This document shows, piece by piece, positions 18,201-27,400 of a stretch of DNA of 54,575 nt. This DNA comes from a virus: IMG/VR virus record IMGVR_UViG_3300030116_004126, positions 1 through 54,575 of that record, one strand, 5' to 3'. Made by a program: the position numbers and the translations under genes. Below the pieces are notes generated by a model. It was not told where the DNA came from. It made no database searches and saw nothing but the letters and a program-made list of their open reading frames with translations. The number at the start of each line of letters is the position of its first letter. The first letter of the stretch is position 1.

Positions 18201-18641
18201 ATCAACCCAAGAGCCTTTTTCATTTTTCTTTATATTTGGATTTTTTGATTGCTTTATAAAATCTATAGTCCTTCTTATAAAGTTTCTTTTATTCTTTTTT
18301 TCTTCAATATCAACTTCAGGTACATCAACTTTTTGTAAATCCGAAGAAATATCTTCCGAACTGGATGCCATAGGTTCTTCTTCCACAGTGGCATCCACCT
18401 GTGGCTCTTCTTTTTTTATTTCTGCATATTCTAATGGATTTCTAAATAACACATCTCCTTGCTCGTTGGTTTCGCCAAGCTGCTCATCTAAGCCTTGTAT
18501 TTGATTTAACGGAGAGGCTTCTCCACTTTTTAGTTTTCTAACTAGATAAGAATCAGCGTCTTTACCTTTTAGTTTTAGTAACTCACTATAATCCATGATG
18601 ACGTCTTGGCCATCTTTTCCTTTAAATTTAAATGCAGACAT
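9183..18641 (-). CDS. Giant multidomain internal virion (large polyvalent) protein
   Basis: At 3152 residues this is the largest gene. The N-terminus (MSAFKFKGKDGQDVIMDY) loosely resembles the MKG-start proteins. An HExxH zincin motif, HEPTH, lies at 1103-1107. Around 1340-1390 the segment FDYEEAYLQAFSEITAHLQ ... SLYGWFTSTLRFEVMD resembles sigma-70 region 2. A HAD phosphatase appears split: motif I DMDDT at 2096-2100, later motifs VVTARP (T2306) and DDDAPQNVQAV (2362 on), with a kinase-like insert between. Hydrophobic stretches (near 715, 840 and 2890) could be membrane-active. The C-terminus is a small C-x8-C...C-x3-H zinc knuckle. Such proteins are carried in the head and ejected with DNA. 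Domain calls are by eye and individually uncertain; gene integrity is not. Confidence 0.8.
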   Translation of the reverse strand: MSAFKFKGKDGQDVIMDYSELLKLKGKDADSYLVRKLKSGEASPLNQIQGLDEQLGETNEQGDVLFRNPLEYAEIKKEEPQVDATVEEEPMASSSEDISSDLQKVDVPEVDIEEKKNKRNFIRRTIDFIKQSKNPNIKKNEKGSWVDENNAVLPKEDQENNNKNSAFENIQNKVTVDTDEFFAPIIGDDVESNTSTAKNIFETPVDDTIDYLKAAYPEYEFEKVEARDSFNQIEQSKFVNVLPYDDIDGGGSGLFSANSFNNYRPTGAIKVTAPNGNTVNIPTGHKLGGESSTRGFIEGDVGLNKNNLLSQQMLVDFFVANPSEEWSTYKAESDEERGEDGSNFIEILSEQTDISEEEKKKIDEEVDAISFKWDLAKPSITNNSKTLGMLKTIQGSQPKFTPKDQTNELTILAQLDLLAKTNQFTEEEIEEARGSMQNGILPKMNEARLQAEALTRIQIKNDKKISARKAIIENVIEGLKEGQDFSKGVSLPTDDPRSSILIATDDTTGELIYEAEALKDKNVEKWYSIQAEIEAISKTIDDSWVGQILDKYRDAVGNPDYEFENSTEKYIYDVAVLAYVAEYEKIEKLKQEQNKIADKVGNLAVSIELLKKNYDNLDKFIALLPKQFGLQARNISYGLTQFLSLGFYDKQFASIKKYNEEYQNILATYKRNVTAGEAFDSAENMFIFAGQTLREQAANFVTLAIPYVGPYLVGVGSFGSRMYEVDNEVSMGYIDKGGFNKYMQSIAFGLTDYLTIRVATLPIINKAIKGFDDIKRSIQATGITSTLSRSYIAGSMVKGPVLEVSTELAANTIQNIVSGKNIFENWDHVTLSSALFGIGFTWTPALSGIILGKLAPGTRNARVQDLMKEISGYQLEIERVGENTEQGKRLKKQIKETQAIIDTELTKLTTKIASMKPWVKTILLGLSSKIEDAKRSINDIENDSSLTREDKLRKQKVLIDKIRKLDNQRETLFADKDAFSAFTIALADGELDAERAFQLARNKNPKASKLELTQEATQIYNEIKVRENAATTGKFTDEQILDDNEAAIALLDKQLEQGSISQQKYDVLKKGIENGNFGFNVDGTSYIIVENSAKEEILGIGIHEPTHNVTKADMKTEKGRAKYRSFGELIMAALEATNPTLFFEAKLRLLPYTSLKDANINASEFMSAIPDANIDEVIAVIMEQYPKLRPLIVEGRLAREIMDALVLGKDAPLKDLSLNDADKVVEFLDETYERVTDGTFIIGDIAEDSDTRQDIKDEAEGDVKWSIGGFDYDYDEDFDDTSGDFVYETKDEVNPDDDRTLFDETIVGETNESWKKGGFERSFNKIFPLIGKYIKSKLGKFTNIPNFDYEEAYLQAFSEITAHLQNFKPEDNDSLYGWFTSTLRFEVMDGVLKTVKADPELTAVNVDDVPLGDAEITEDSTEAMLDAAVNNGMTFGDLIFTMHGIDKAEFDDDIKRAIKPIIITAAKKHGVGTIEFFNEIKESGTIRFFDLLKNILGSPNSPVYQTFLSNYGEQIYDMIPQEVMNKRMQDFIVKVVERANKEQMEKLDAITTDDVKPAKGAGNAIFTKKDYNEQEFVDFFLKPKKGRPASKQTTLLEIISFEMTKDLTMQLLSDPDFVQDNKDYLSDINLGKVALQLQRDQDVKWSRTWRTMKVDERSIIISAMPQLQVGLFNSTTEDDYIRVITEGLEGRISKTKLKNFAKDLFKKINPDIIVRKDKSPADIGNITIEYLTESEQVNEYAKEMLKGTDYKSFTEAFDDSNFINDAIRSTITAIRAELNFNNGDKAKTLHTILKWYTGHLAGNTKIGRGDHVRDGKTVFVVKDNNLTYDKNGDKKTMRDQILRDKQHLVDVCKVALGLSDADLDAMLVRDGTGIKGVIVDGKELSTKILAQDVEAGQKRTYEESQKEADEGWDVLMRLLNSYKEQGSNAQFGALMVSLKSNMSTLLKAIAPVQYKSLDKVVKKATHRWEHMRPAFDVVVSLTDFVLNEDSDVDLDQLKEEFKVAIISKDFDALVNIFYQYTLPKSRKALERYYNIRFKGNKDVQPLLDEKTGKIIGQEFTQGDVETVMTEESREVYSKITDGDFVYNPDSGASLFDMDDTLRFGDEKTWYTIPNPKNDPKPNFKAIHVIGIDNMSNDKVIKALGLENKGFVVVKTKQELDAAIKEGKGVVIDNTDKSISDANNQFEEIASNGYQQTAIILTGDVKGKLGQKVQDYKDMFDGKVFEFDGDNITNKFKTAVEKFTNGFEAGKLDAEQFASEGKALLDKGAVFDFSEFGTVQGGDQGPAFAKLKEKYDKYGPDNIYVVTARPKVAAEPIQKWLESQGITLPLENIRCLENSTAEAKALETLKIVNEKNLTDVLFDDDAPQNVQAVKEILEDIGIDFNMYQAGVKWSETLGDQFREMLARNAGLDITREISDAEARMRGRTAQGIFDKFYIPPSAEDFMGLMYRFMGKGEDGNKDHEFLLNNLSRVYGEAIQKQDFERQKISEDYSSLKKENKEAVKMLKKKVPGFKTNYTYEHAVRVWIWQRMGLKAEDLGLSPREFTRLTSAVGKDPKLIKFASELMVVSQQADGYIKPNDYWTAETIASDLERIVRDKGKDHLDEFKANRAAIFGDWQGGKLVGQNINAIRATYGDNLVEALEDILWRMENGSNRNHGGNRLVNRFMNWTNNSVGAIMFFNMRSAVLQTMSAVNYVNWSDNNMLKAAAAFANQKQFWQDFALLFNSDWLKQRRAGLKINVNAAELQQQLAAYGAQNKAKGAFQYLIKLGFTPTQIADSFAIASGGATFYRNRIKSYVKDGMELVDAEAQALKDTREIAEKTQQSARADLISQQQASGLGRIILAFANTPMQYARETKKAVLDLVNGRGDVATNVSKIIYYGAVQNIVFGALQSAYFAVLMGESDDEETDLTDKQIEKRDEENKAKITRILNSALDSQLRGMGVTGSVASTIKNTIIKYVEEEGKGWNMQRDMVLIEALKISPPISSKIRKLNTAMKSWSYNEATIDEMELSDPNNPIWEVIGNVVSATTNIPLDRVVSKIQNTNAAISQDLQAWQRLALVMGWNTWDLDVDLESKVEARKIADQKKKERKEAEKQAKKEEERRKKEEAAEAERKRKEAEGIKQVQCSQIKKDGNRCKMIVETKNKTAKCVYHK

Positions 18642-18643
18642 AC

Positions 18644-19951
18644 TTAGTCGGGTAAGTTTTGAGATTTTTTATTTATTTCTTGTAGCTGTGTTTTTGTAAA
18701 AGCTTTCAACTGATCAGTGTTTATGGTTCTAGATCCTGCGCTTTTACCCATTGCTATATTGTGTTCATTTTTTAATATATCAACATAATATTCAATTACA
18801 GATTCTTTGAGTTTATTTTTGTTTTTATTAAACATTGCTGGATCAAATATAAAATCAAGACTTGCTTGTGGAAAATTATTTTCAAACCAAACTTTAAAGT
18901 TAAAGCCAGCTTTATAATCAAAAGTCCAATCTTTTAATACAAACTCTTTTACAGAGTCACCATCAGACAACATCCTATTCAACATGCCTTCAGCAGCAGC
19001 TTCATTAAAAGGTTTACCGCTAGCAGCATTCATTCTAACATTTTCTGCATAGTCAACAAACTCTAACTCTGACTCTGTATCTTTTAATATTACGTTTTTG
19101 TTTAACTCATCATAAGGAACTAGTACAGTATCACCATCACTATTTAAAACATTAAAGTGAAGTTTACCTTGTATATAACTACTTTCGGCATTGCCACTAT
19201 ATACTTGTTCCATAAAGCTAATATTTTCTTTTCTTGAGGCGGCCGAATATATACCAGCACCTGTTTTAGAGTGGCCTTTGGTTTGAGACTCGATAGCTTC
19301 TTCAAAAAACATAGATTGTGCTTCTTTTACTGTAGCTATTTGCTTCATAAAACTAACAACATCTCCAGTAACTTTTTGCTCTGCTTCTGTGTCTTTACTT
19401 CTTCTAGCGGCAAACAAAGCTTTTTTAGCACCTTTAAATAAACCAGTCATTATTTTTGAACCACCAGGGATATCTGATATACCTTTTGAATCAGTAGCTA
19501 CGTAATGCTGTGTTGTTGTTCTAAGTTTATCTTTTAATAATCCTTCAAAAGCTTCCATATCTTTTCTAGGTACGTTAGGGTTTATAGCGTAACCATTTCT
19601 ATCTTTTTGAAAATCATCAAAATTAAATCTAGCAGCTCCTAATTTTGCTCGTCTTTCTTCTTCTACGGTTACCTCAGGTACATTTGAAGTTCTTTGTTTT
19701 GTAGGAGCACCAGGGCCACCTTGTAAGTTAGGACATAAATCTACTAGATTTACTTTTCCACCACCACCTCTACCTAATCCTTTGAAAGCATTACCAATAC
19801 CTTGAAATTTTGATTTTAAGTTGCTTCCAGCTTCTAACAAACCTTCTCTAATACTAGCAGCTTGCGCAGAAGTCATAGGAACATTTATATCAAGATAATC
19901 TTGGTACAATAAGTCTTTAGCTCCTTCTATTAAACTTTGATCTACAGCCAT
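18644..19951 (-). CDS. Putative internal virion protein
   Basis: A 435-residue protein with a Gly-rich loop near 58-65 (GLGRGGGGK) and otherwise mixed alpha/charged sequence; no membrane segment or catalytic motif is visible and I do not recognise the family. It lies 2 nt from the 3152-residue gene and 1 nt from the 217-residue internal protein, an arrangement like that of ejection proteins in short-tailed phages. Structural role is inferred from position. Confidence 0.6.
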   Translation of the reverse strand: MAVDQSLIEGAKDLLYQDYLDINVPMTSAQAASIREGLLEAGSNLKSKFQGIGNAFKGLGRGGGGKVNLVDLCPNLQGGPGAPTKQRTSNVPEVTVEEERRAKLGAARFNFDDFQKDRNGYAINPNVPRKDMEAFEGLLKDKLRTTTQHYVATDSKGISDIPGGSKIMTGLFKGAKKALFAARRSKDTEAEQKVTGDVVSFMKQIATVKEAQSMFFEEAIESQTKGHSKTGAGIYSAASRKENISFMEQVYSGNAESSYIQGKLHFNVLNSDGDTVLVPYDELNKNVILKDTESELEFVDYAENVRMNAASGKPFNEAAAEGMLNRMLSDGDSVKEFVLKDWTFDYKAGFNFKVWFENNFPQASLDFIFDPAMFNKNKNKLKESVIEYYVDILKNEHNIAMGKSAGSRTINTDQLKAFTKTQLQEINKKSQNLPD

Positions 19952-19952
19952 A

Positions 19953-20606
19953 TTATTTCTTTTTCTTTTTAGGTTTAGCTACACCACCAACAGCTTTCAT
20001 AGGCATACCAGCTAGATTAGCAAAACTACCACCTACATCACTAATCCCTTCACCTATTTGCTTCATAGCATCAGCTCTTAAGAAGTTAGCATCTCTAACA
20101 GCTTGTTGTTCCATACCAAGTAAAGTACCTACTTTATCTCTATTCATTTGTCTAGAAATAACTTCACCTTGTCTTTCCATAGCTTGATTTTGAGCCGCTT
20201 GTTGAGCCGCCATTTGTTGATTCCTAGACTCTTGTTGTCCAATGCTAGCCGAAGCTCTTTCAGCATCCATTGATTGTTGATTTGCTAAAGTTTGTGCTAG
20301 CGCTGCAATACCAGATCCACCAGCCGCTCCTTGTAAACCTTGCATTAAGTTTGCTTGTTGTTGCTCTTGTTGTCTTTTTTGAAACTCAGCTTGTTTTTGA
20401 TTAACAGTTAAATCTTCAAAAGTGTTTTCCATGTTTAAATATGGATTGCTAGTATCTAAAGCTTCATATTGATTCATTCTAGCTCTTAACTTTCTTTTAG
20501 CTCTACGCTGCTCTTCTTTAGCTTTTTTAGCGTTGCTTATACCCATAAAAGTTTTAGCTAAACCACCACCTATCGCTAAACCAGCTGCTACTACTGCAAA
20601 ACTCAT
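19953..20606 (-). CDS. Internal virion / DNA-ejection-type protein (Ala/Gln-rich)
   Basis: A 217-residue protein. It begins with a hydrophobic helix (SFAVVAAGLAIGGGLAKTFMG), then a strongly basic coil and a long Gln/Ala/Met-rich helix (QKRQQEQQQANLMQGLQG ... QNQAMERQGEVISRQM), ending PKKKKK. This build, an N-terminal glycine-rich membrane-active helix plus Gln-rich coil, is shared by internal virion proteins of podoviruses (T7 gp14-like) that form the ejection channel. Assignment is by architecture and by neighbours, not by detected homology. Confidence 0.68.
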   Translation of the reverse strand: MSFAVVAAGLAIGGGLAKTFMGISNAKKAKEEQRRAKRKLRARMNQYEALDTSNPYLNMENTFEDLTVNQKQAEFQKRQQEQQQANLMQGLQGAAGGSGIAALAQTLANQQSMDAERASASIGQQESRNQQMAAQQAAQNQAMERQGEVISRQMNRDKVGTLLGMEQQAVRDANFLRADAMKQIGEGISDVGGSFANLAGMPMKAVGGVAKPKKKKK

Positions 20607-20609
20607 AAT

Positions 20610-21044
20610 TTATTTGTTTTTAATGTATTCTTCATATTCTTCGTAACTTGTAGCAACAATATCTTTTTCTAATTGATCAACATCTTCTGTGTTGCTAGGG
20701 TTTTTGTGAGTGTTATACCAAACAGAATATTCGTGAGCATATAAAACTCTTCTTTCTCCAGGATTTGCTACAATAATACAAGGTGCAATATAGTCTGTTA
20801 TACCGCTATCACTAGCAACAGATAAATGACCTTGTAATAAAAAACACATGTGTCTGTGTTTGTGTATAGCACCTACAACTAACATACCTGGATTCATAAT
20901 CATCTCTCTAACATACACACCATCCATAAAGTAATGTTTTATAGGTAGTATCTTATTATTAGTAATTATAGGTTTATCTTTTGTACCTACAACTACTTCT
21001 GCATTTTCAAACGCAGCTTTAAGACTTCTTTCTATTTCGTTCAT
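20610..21044 (-). CDS. Cupin-fold protein
   Basis: A 144-residue protein with REMIMNPGMLVVGAIHKHRHMCFLLQGHLSVASDSG, the G..H.H....VL.G...V cupin motif 1 with two metal-binding histidines, followed by IVANPGERRVLYAHEYSVWY as motif 2. Cupins of this type recur among tail genes of marine phages. The fold is clear; whether it binds sugar, metal or only plays a structural part is not. A 41-nt A/T-rich gap separates it from the upstream 117-residue gene. Confidence 0.75.
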   Translation of the reverse strand: MNEIERSLKAAFENAEVVVGTKDKPIITNNKILPIKHYFMDGVYVREMIMNPGMLVVGAIHKHRHMCFLLQGHLSVASDSGITDYIAPCIIVANPGERRVLYAHEYSVWYNTHKNPSNTEDVDQLEKDIVATSYEEYEEYIKNK

Positions 21045-21085
21045 TTAATTAAATTTATCAGTAATATAATCACTCTTTGAGCGTT

Positions 21086-21439
21086 TTATTTACTACTTTC
21101 AAATATTTCAGAGCTTACATGGAACAACTCAGCTTCTTTAGTAGAGTCATTAACCATTTTAACTTCTGCAAAATAACCAACTAAGCTAGATAAATTAGCA
21201 GCGTTGTCTTTACTAAACATTATAAAATCGTCAACAGTAGGTATATTTGTAGAATTTCCAGTATCTACAACAATAACAAAAGTAGACACACTTATAGCTT
21301 GACCTAAAATAAACATGTTGTTAAGATGTGTAACTGATGTGTGCACACCTGTTGCGGTAGTTACACAATAATATATTGTATCACCTATTTCGCAAGACAC
21401 ATTTACTGGAAAGTCAAAATTTAATGTTACTAATGCCAT
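21086..21439 (-). CDS. Hypothetical small virion protein
   Basis: A 117-residue beta-prone protein beginning MALVTLNFDFPVNVSCEIGD, with TIYYCVTT and FIMFSKDNAANLSS later. It has no signal peptide or catalytic motif and I do not recognise it. It sits 1 nt after the 2377-residue tail protein gene, so it is probably an associated tail or fibre component. The MAL.. start and beta character loosely recall the small proteins at 3722-5308. Confidence 0.6.
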   Translation of the reverse strand: MALVTLNFDFPVNVSCEIGDTIYYCVTTATGVHTSVTHLNNMFILGQAISVSTFVIVVDTGNSTNIPTVDDFIMFSKDNAANLSSLVGYFAEVKMVNDSTKEAELFHVSSEIFESSK

Positions 21440-21440
21440 A

Positions 21441-24400
21441 TTAACTCGTTGGATTTGCTGTTACATTATGATTAAACGTGATTGTATCACCAGCTACAGA
21501 CGTTTTACCATTATGTTTTATTTTAATAATTCTTTTTCTTACAAAATTACCTAACAACCTGTCACCATCCTTTGCCTCTTGGTAAGCATCAGAAGTATAA
21601 GGACTTTCTATTTCCAAAATATCATCTTCAAAGTTTATTATAGGTTCAGTTGCAAGAAGCTTTCTTCTTCTTTCTTCTTCTGTTTGTTTTACAACAGAGT
21701 ATTTTTTACTACCTGAGCTAACTAAAGCTTGGTCAGCGTTTATTCTAGCTATATATCCACTTCCTGCTTTTCCATCTACAACATCTATTTCTTCAACTCT
21801 TTCTATGGTATAGTTTTCTGGATTTTCTGAAATTATTCTAACAGTAGGAAACTGTTTTATATGATAACCACTATCCGCTAAAAAAGTAGCAGTAAACAAC
21901 GTATCTAAAGTTTTTGGTTGATTACCAGATATATACGTTAACTGACTATTGCCATTAGTAGAGTTACTAGATGTGTTTGTTGTAAAAAAGTAATTAGGAG
22001 TTATAGTTACAGACGAGTTTGAAACCGTATTATTATTAACTAATAAACCACTTTGAGGAGCGCTAAGCATAGATGCAGAAGTGCTCCATTGTACACTATG
22101 AGATGCTTTCCAACAACCGCCATTTGGACCATCTGCATCAAAATGAAACCCCCAATAAACTTCTGATCCACCAGGTCCTGGTATAAACGCGTTAACAAGT
22201 CCATTATCAAGAAGTGAATTACCAGTATCGTTCCAATAAACTTCCACTAATACATAGTTATGAGAATCTCTTTCGTTAAGTCTAGGAGTTTGATCTGAAA
22301 ATCTTATATAAGATATCTCAGATGGTAACCAACCTCCTTCCCACTGATGTATACCCATCCAATCATTGCTTGCTGACGCAGCTTGTATGACAGTGTGAAT
22401 TACGGGATTCATAGAGCTTGGCCAAGAAAGACCAGAGCTAGCAGCTGGAGAGTTATTTGTAGAGTTTATTGTCCAAGGAGCAGTATTGTTCCAAGGTGGT
22501 GTTGCAGGTGCTAAGTTAGTTCTAAGATCAAAAATAGTACCAGATATGTTTTGCGGTGTGTTATTAGGCCATATAGAAGCATAAGCTGGATGTGGATCTC
22601 TTTTTTCTAGACCTGAACCACTAAAACCTGGATGCACAGCAGGGTGGCTATTATCCCATTGCCCAACTGGACCTGGATAATTAGGTATAAATAAATCTTT
22701 TGCTGTTAAACTCAAGTTTCCCTGCCAGTTACCTGTTGCTTGATTAAAAGTAATTTGACCAGTTGTCGCTAAAGGACTAAATGCTGGTCCAGAGTAATCA
22801 ATATGATACTCAGGATATAACAACATAGTACTATAATTACCAGGATTAGTAGTATTATTGTTAGGTGATCCTGCGGGTGATATTGGAACTATTGGTAAAG
22901 TACCAGATGTAGTAGGATATCCGCCAACAGTGCCAGCTCCTGCTAATGGAGATACAAGATTTGTTGTAGCAGCAGGTTGCTCAAAGTTTCTAAGAGGCTG
23001 AGCTGTTGTTCCTATACTTAATCCATGCACTAATTGCATGCGCTCTCCAACACCTTTAACAGTACACCAACCTCTTGTAGCTGATGTACCTTGTATAGAA
23101 GTACACCATCCAACAGGAGCTGTAAATTCTTGAATTACTTCAACAAAAGATTTTACTCCAGAGTCTGGTCCAATAGTTTCCCCGTCTTCATTTTCTACTG
23201 AAATAGCCTTAGATAAACCTATGCCTTGGACAGCAAACTCTCTAGGATCTACATTACCACGAGCAGAAGCAACGCCATCAGCACTTGTCCACTCTGTTTT
23301 ATCTCCTTGAATTTGATTATACCATTTACCTTCTTTATTTTTAAACTCCTGAACCCTACCTTCTTGTTGATCAGTAGTAATTGTTTCAACATGCCAACCT
23401 TCTTGAGCTACATTGTTATAGTACTCTATGTCATCTACGTTTTCTAATATTTTAGCTTGAGTTCCTTCGTAATTTAAAGTTTTAAAAGATTTAATAGTAT
23501 CTGGAGCGTCGTTAAATATAAAAGTTAAAGTAGATTTGTTTTGTGAATTAGTTAAAGCTCCAGAATAAAAATTATTAGTAGGATAATTGAAAGTTAATGT
23601 AGTTCCACTAAACACAGTTGACGCTGTTGATAATGTTATTTCGTTAAAACTATCTATTGAAACAACAGTTGTACCATTTGGTATACCGTCTCCCTCAATT
23701 AAAAAGCCTGGAGCTAAAAATTCAACAGAACTGCTTAACGTAAGTGTAGTACTAGAGACACCACTAGCAGCTAAAGTTCCAGTAAATCCAGTAGCTGTGA
23801 AAGTGTCATCTACGTGATGTCTATAAATTTCTCCACCAAAAGTAGTGTAATACTTGTTGCTTAAGCTAAATCCATTTTCTTTTATCCAAGACTTAAAACT
23901 AGTCCAACCTTGAGAGCTTATGCTATAAGAAACTGTTATACCTTCAACCGTGTTCGAGCCTCTATTTATTTTATCTATGCTATTAGTTATTGTTAAGTTG
24001 TAGTCTTGTTTTTTACTATCATAACTACCTACGGCAGACATTGTTCTTGTACCTAAGTTTTCAGAAAAATATGATTTCATACCTATCTCTGATATAGGAG
24101 TTAATCCATTTTGAGATAATCTAACAACAACTCCTCGCTTAGCGTCTGTAAAAAAGCTTTTAAAACCATAATAAGCAAATGACTCAGGGTTTTGTGATAT
24201 ACCATAATCTCCAGCAAAAGGAGTTGCATCACCTAAAACTCTATTAGTAGCTGTAAGTTGAGGATTTCCATCAGCGTTAAATAAAGCATCTTTATTAGTT
24301 AATACTTTTAAACATTTATCCTCACATAAAGCCAAAAGATTATTTTCCATAGTATGTATTTTTTGTATACTACCATATATTGGATTTAAATCTTTTGTAA

Positions 24401-27400
24401 TTTTTTCACCTTGAATAAATTGATTTATATCGTTTATACCAGATGTAGAGTTGTAAATACCAGAATATATCAAACCGCTTGCTCTTCTTTCTTCTTGATA
24501 GTTATCAAAAACTGTAGAAGCTCTAACACCTTTGTCTATAGTTGGAGCATTAAAATCATCTCTAATTCTATTAGACTCAACACCAACTTCTAAACCAGCC
24601 AAACCTCTTTGTGAAAAACAATTAAAATAAGATAGCCCTACTCTAATCTCATCTAATTGACCTAGGTGATTACTTTGACCAGGATGCCCAAATGGTAGTA
24701 AATTTATTATGTTACTTAAACCTTGAATTGAGGTGAAAGTACCAGCTATAAAGCCATTACCTTGAGGATTAGTTATAGAAGTTGAAGCATTAAAAGTAGG
24801 CATAGCTAGCTTCAAAGTTACACTACTAAAATCTTGTGGATTTGTAAATTTAAAATATATATCACTAGTCGTTGAGCTAGTTATATTTTGGTTAGCAGCA
24901 CCACCACCACCACTAGATATTAACTGAACGCTTATAACACCGTCGTCATTGTAGTCATCTATATAACCTACTACGGTTTGTGTACCTGCAGAATCAAAAG
25001 GATGAGTTTGTATAGTTAAAGCTGAAACATAAGAAGCAGAAGTTGTTAATTCTTGCATTACTCCTGTGCTAGTAATTTCATACGCTGTTACAATATCACC
25101 AACGTTTATTAAACCTTCACCTTTTGATCTAATTAAATTTGTATGACTAGCGTTTTTAGTTAAAATAGGATATGCTTTACTAGCCTCATAATATAACTCT
25201 ATGTCTTGTTCTCTTTTTGGTAAAACTTCAAAAACAGCACTATTTCTAGTAGCGTTAGGACCATTTCTTTGACCAAACTCTATTATCTCACCAAAAACAT
25301 TTAACTCTCCAGCAAGAGGACCACCTAAAACATTAAGGGCTGTTGTACCCATTTTTCTACGCATCTTAACAAAGAATTTACCTTGATGCTCTTCTTTTGT
25401 TTTTCTAACAACTTTTCTAAACTCATATCTAAAACCAAAAACTCTGTTTACTGGCGCTCCTGTATTAGTTCCCCAGTTAGCATAAGTATCATTGCTAGGA
25501 AATTTATAGTTTTTACAAGATATTCTATAATGAGGAAAGTCAGTGCCTCTACCAACATCTTGCGCTAAATGAAATCGATTATCAGTTATGCCATTAATAG
25601 TCATCCAGTTAGTTTGATTTACAGGAAAGCCAGCAGGAGCATTCTGTACTAAATTTCCTCCATGAAAGTTTTGAGGATTAGTAATAAGACTACCAGCCGC
25701 GGTAGCCGCAGCTGCACTGTGAAAGTATTGAACACCTGTTTGGGGATGTACACCTGCAACTTGTGTAACTCTCATTTGAAGCTCTGGTTGATTAGATAAA
25801 TAGTCAGTATACATTGTTCCACAGCTCAACATTTCCCAAACTCCGCCAGGTCTAAAATCCATAGCATCATGATTTGGTAAACCTGAACCTTGCGGATCCC
25901 ACGTGCCATCATCTCTTCTTCCACTAGAAATCCAAGCTTTTACGTTTTGTCTCGGATTTGGAGGCTCCGAGCCTGAATTAGCTTGCATGTTAGCGTAGTT
26001 AGCGTAAGTAACGTAGTTTCCAGCTTGAAACGGAGCTACACCATTAGCTAGTTTTTGATGGCCTATAGTAGTATAATATTCGTAAGTCTTTTTTAAAGAC
26101 TCTGGGACTTCGCTTTTTATAGATATAATCTTGTATGGTTCTGAATCATAATCATTTCTAAGAGTATCATAAGCATCACCACCAATTAATCCATCAACTT
26201 TAACTAATCTTAATAATGTTTCTTCATCTATTTTATTTCTATCTGCAGAATTAAAAGAAGCCCAAAACATATTAGGCTCATTTTCGCAAGGATAAACTCT
26301 ATCTACAGCTATGTTGTAGTATTCTGTAGCAGCTTCTTTTACATAAAACTTATAAGAGTCAGCCCAAAAAGGAGGATCGTTTCTAAGAACTACAGATATT
26401 TGATTTATTGTTCTATTTAAACTTTGATCAGCATTTATAGTACACTTTTCATTTGTTAGCACTGGAGTTTCTCTACCATACTTGTCTCTATAAACAACAC
26501 CTACTTGATATTTTCTATCTGATTTAACTGAAGGATGTCCAACAGTACTACCATTTTCTCTTTTATATTGACTAATAGATACGTCCATATCTATTTGTAT
26601 AGCGTTAACACCGTCTGTTAAGTCATAATTTTGTAAATAATTACCATATATTATTCTATTAGCACTTATTTCTTGTGTTATAGCTTTTCTAGGAACATTA
26701 TCAAAAGGTCTAATTAATTGATTTGAAGGTAAAGCAGCACCAACAGCTTCTTCTGTTATTTCTAATCTACCTCTGTGATTTTTATTTGTTAAGTCAGTAT
26801 ATTCTGTTACTAAGCTAGAGCTACCAGTGGCAAAATACTCTAAAGGAGTTTTTCTAAATTCATCAGAGAATCTATTAAAAGAATCAATAGTATATATATT
26901 TGGTGAAACAGAATCTTTGTATAATATCTCAACTTCTTTTACATCTTCAGGTATATCTGCAGGAACGAAATCTTTTAATAATATTCTTTTTATGCGATTC
27001 TGCATACCTGTATTATGACCTTCTTCTGCGTCTAAAGAAAAACTACCAGGTAAAAAAGCAGGTCTAGAGAAAGGGGCGTAAGAAGAATACTCTCCATCTT
27101 CATATTTATATCTATATGAAAACTTTGGAAAAGTTAATTCGTAAAGATCTTGATCGTCTTGTAAAACAATATTAAAAGCACCACTAGCATTAGGTTGATT
27201 ATTTGTAGCGCTGTTTACAGATATCTCTATAAAAGTAGTACCAGGAGTAGAAGTAGTATCTACGTTTATAATAGTACCAACAATTCTAACATCACCAGCA
27301 GGAACACCGCCAAGAACAGCGTTATTAGAAAGCTCTACAACATCACCAATAATATAATCTAAAGTAGCATTATGCTGTAGTTCTATCACGCTTCCGCCAA

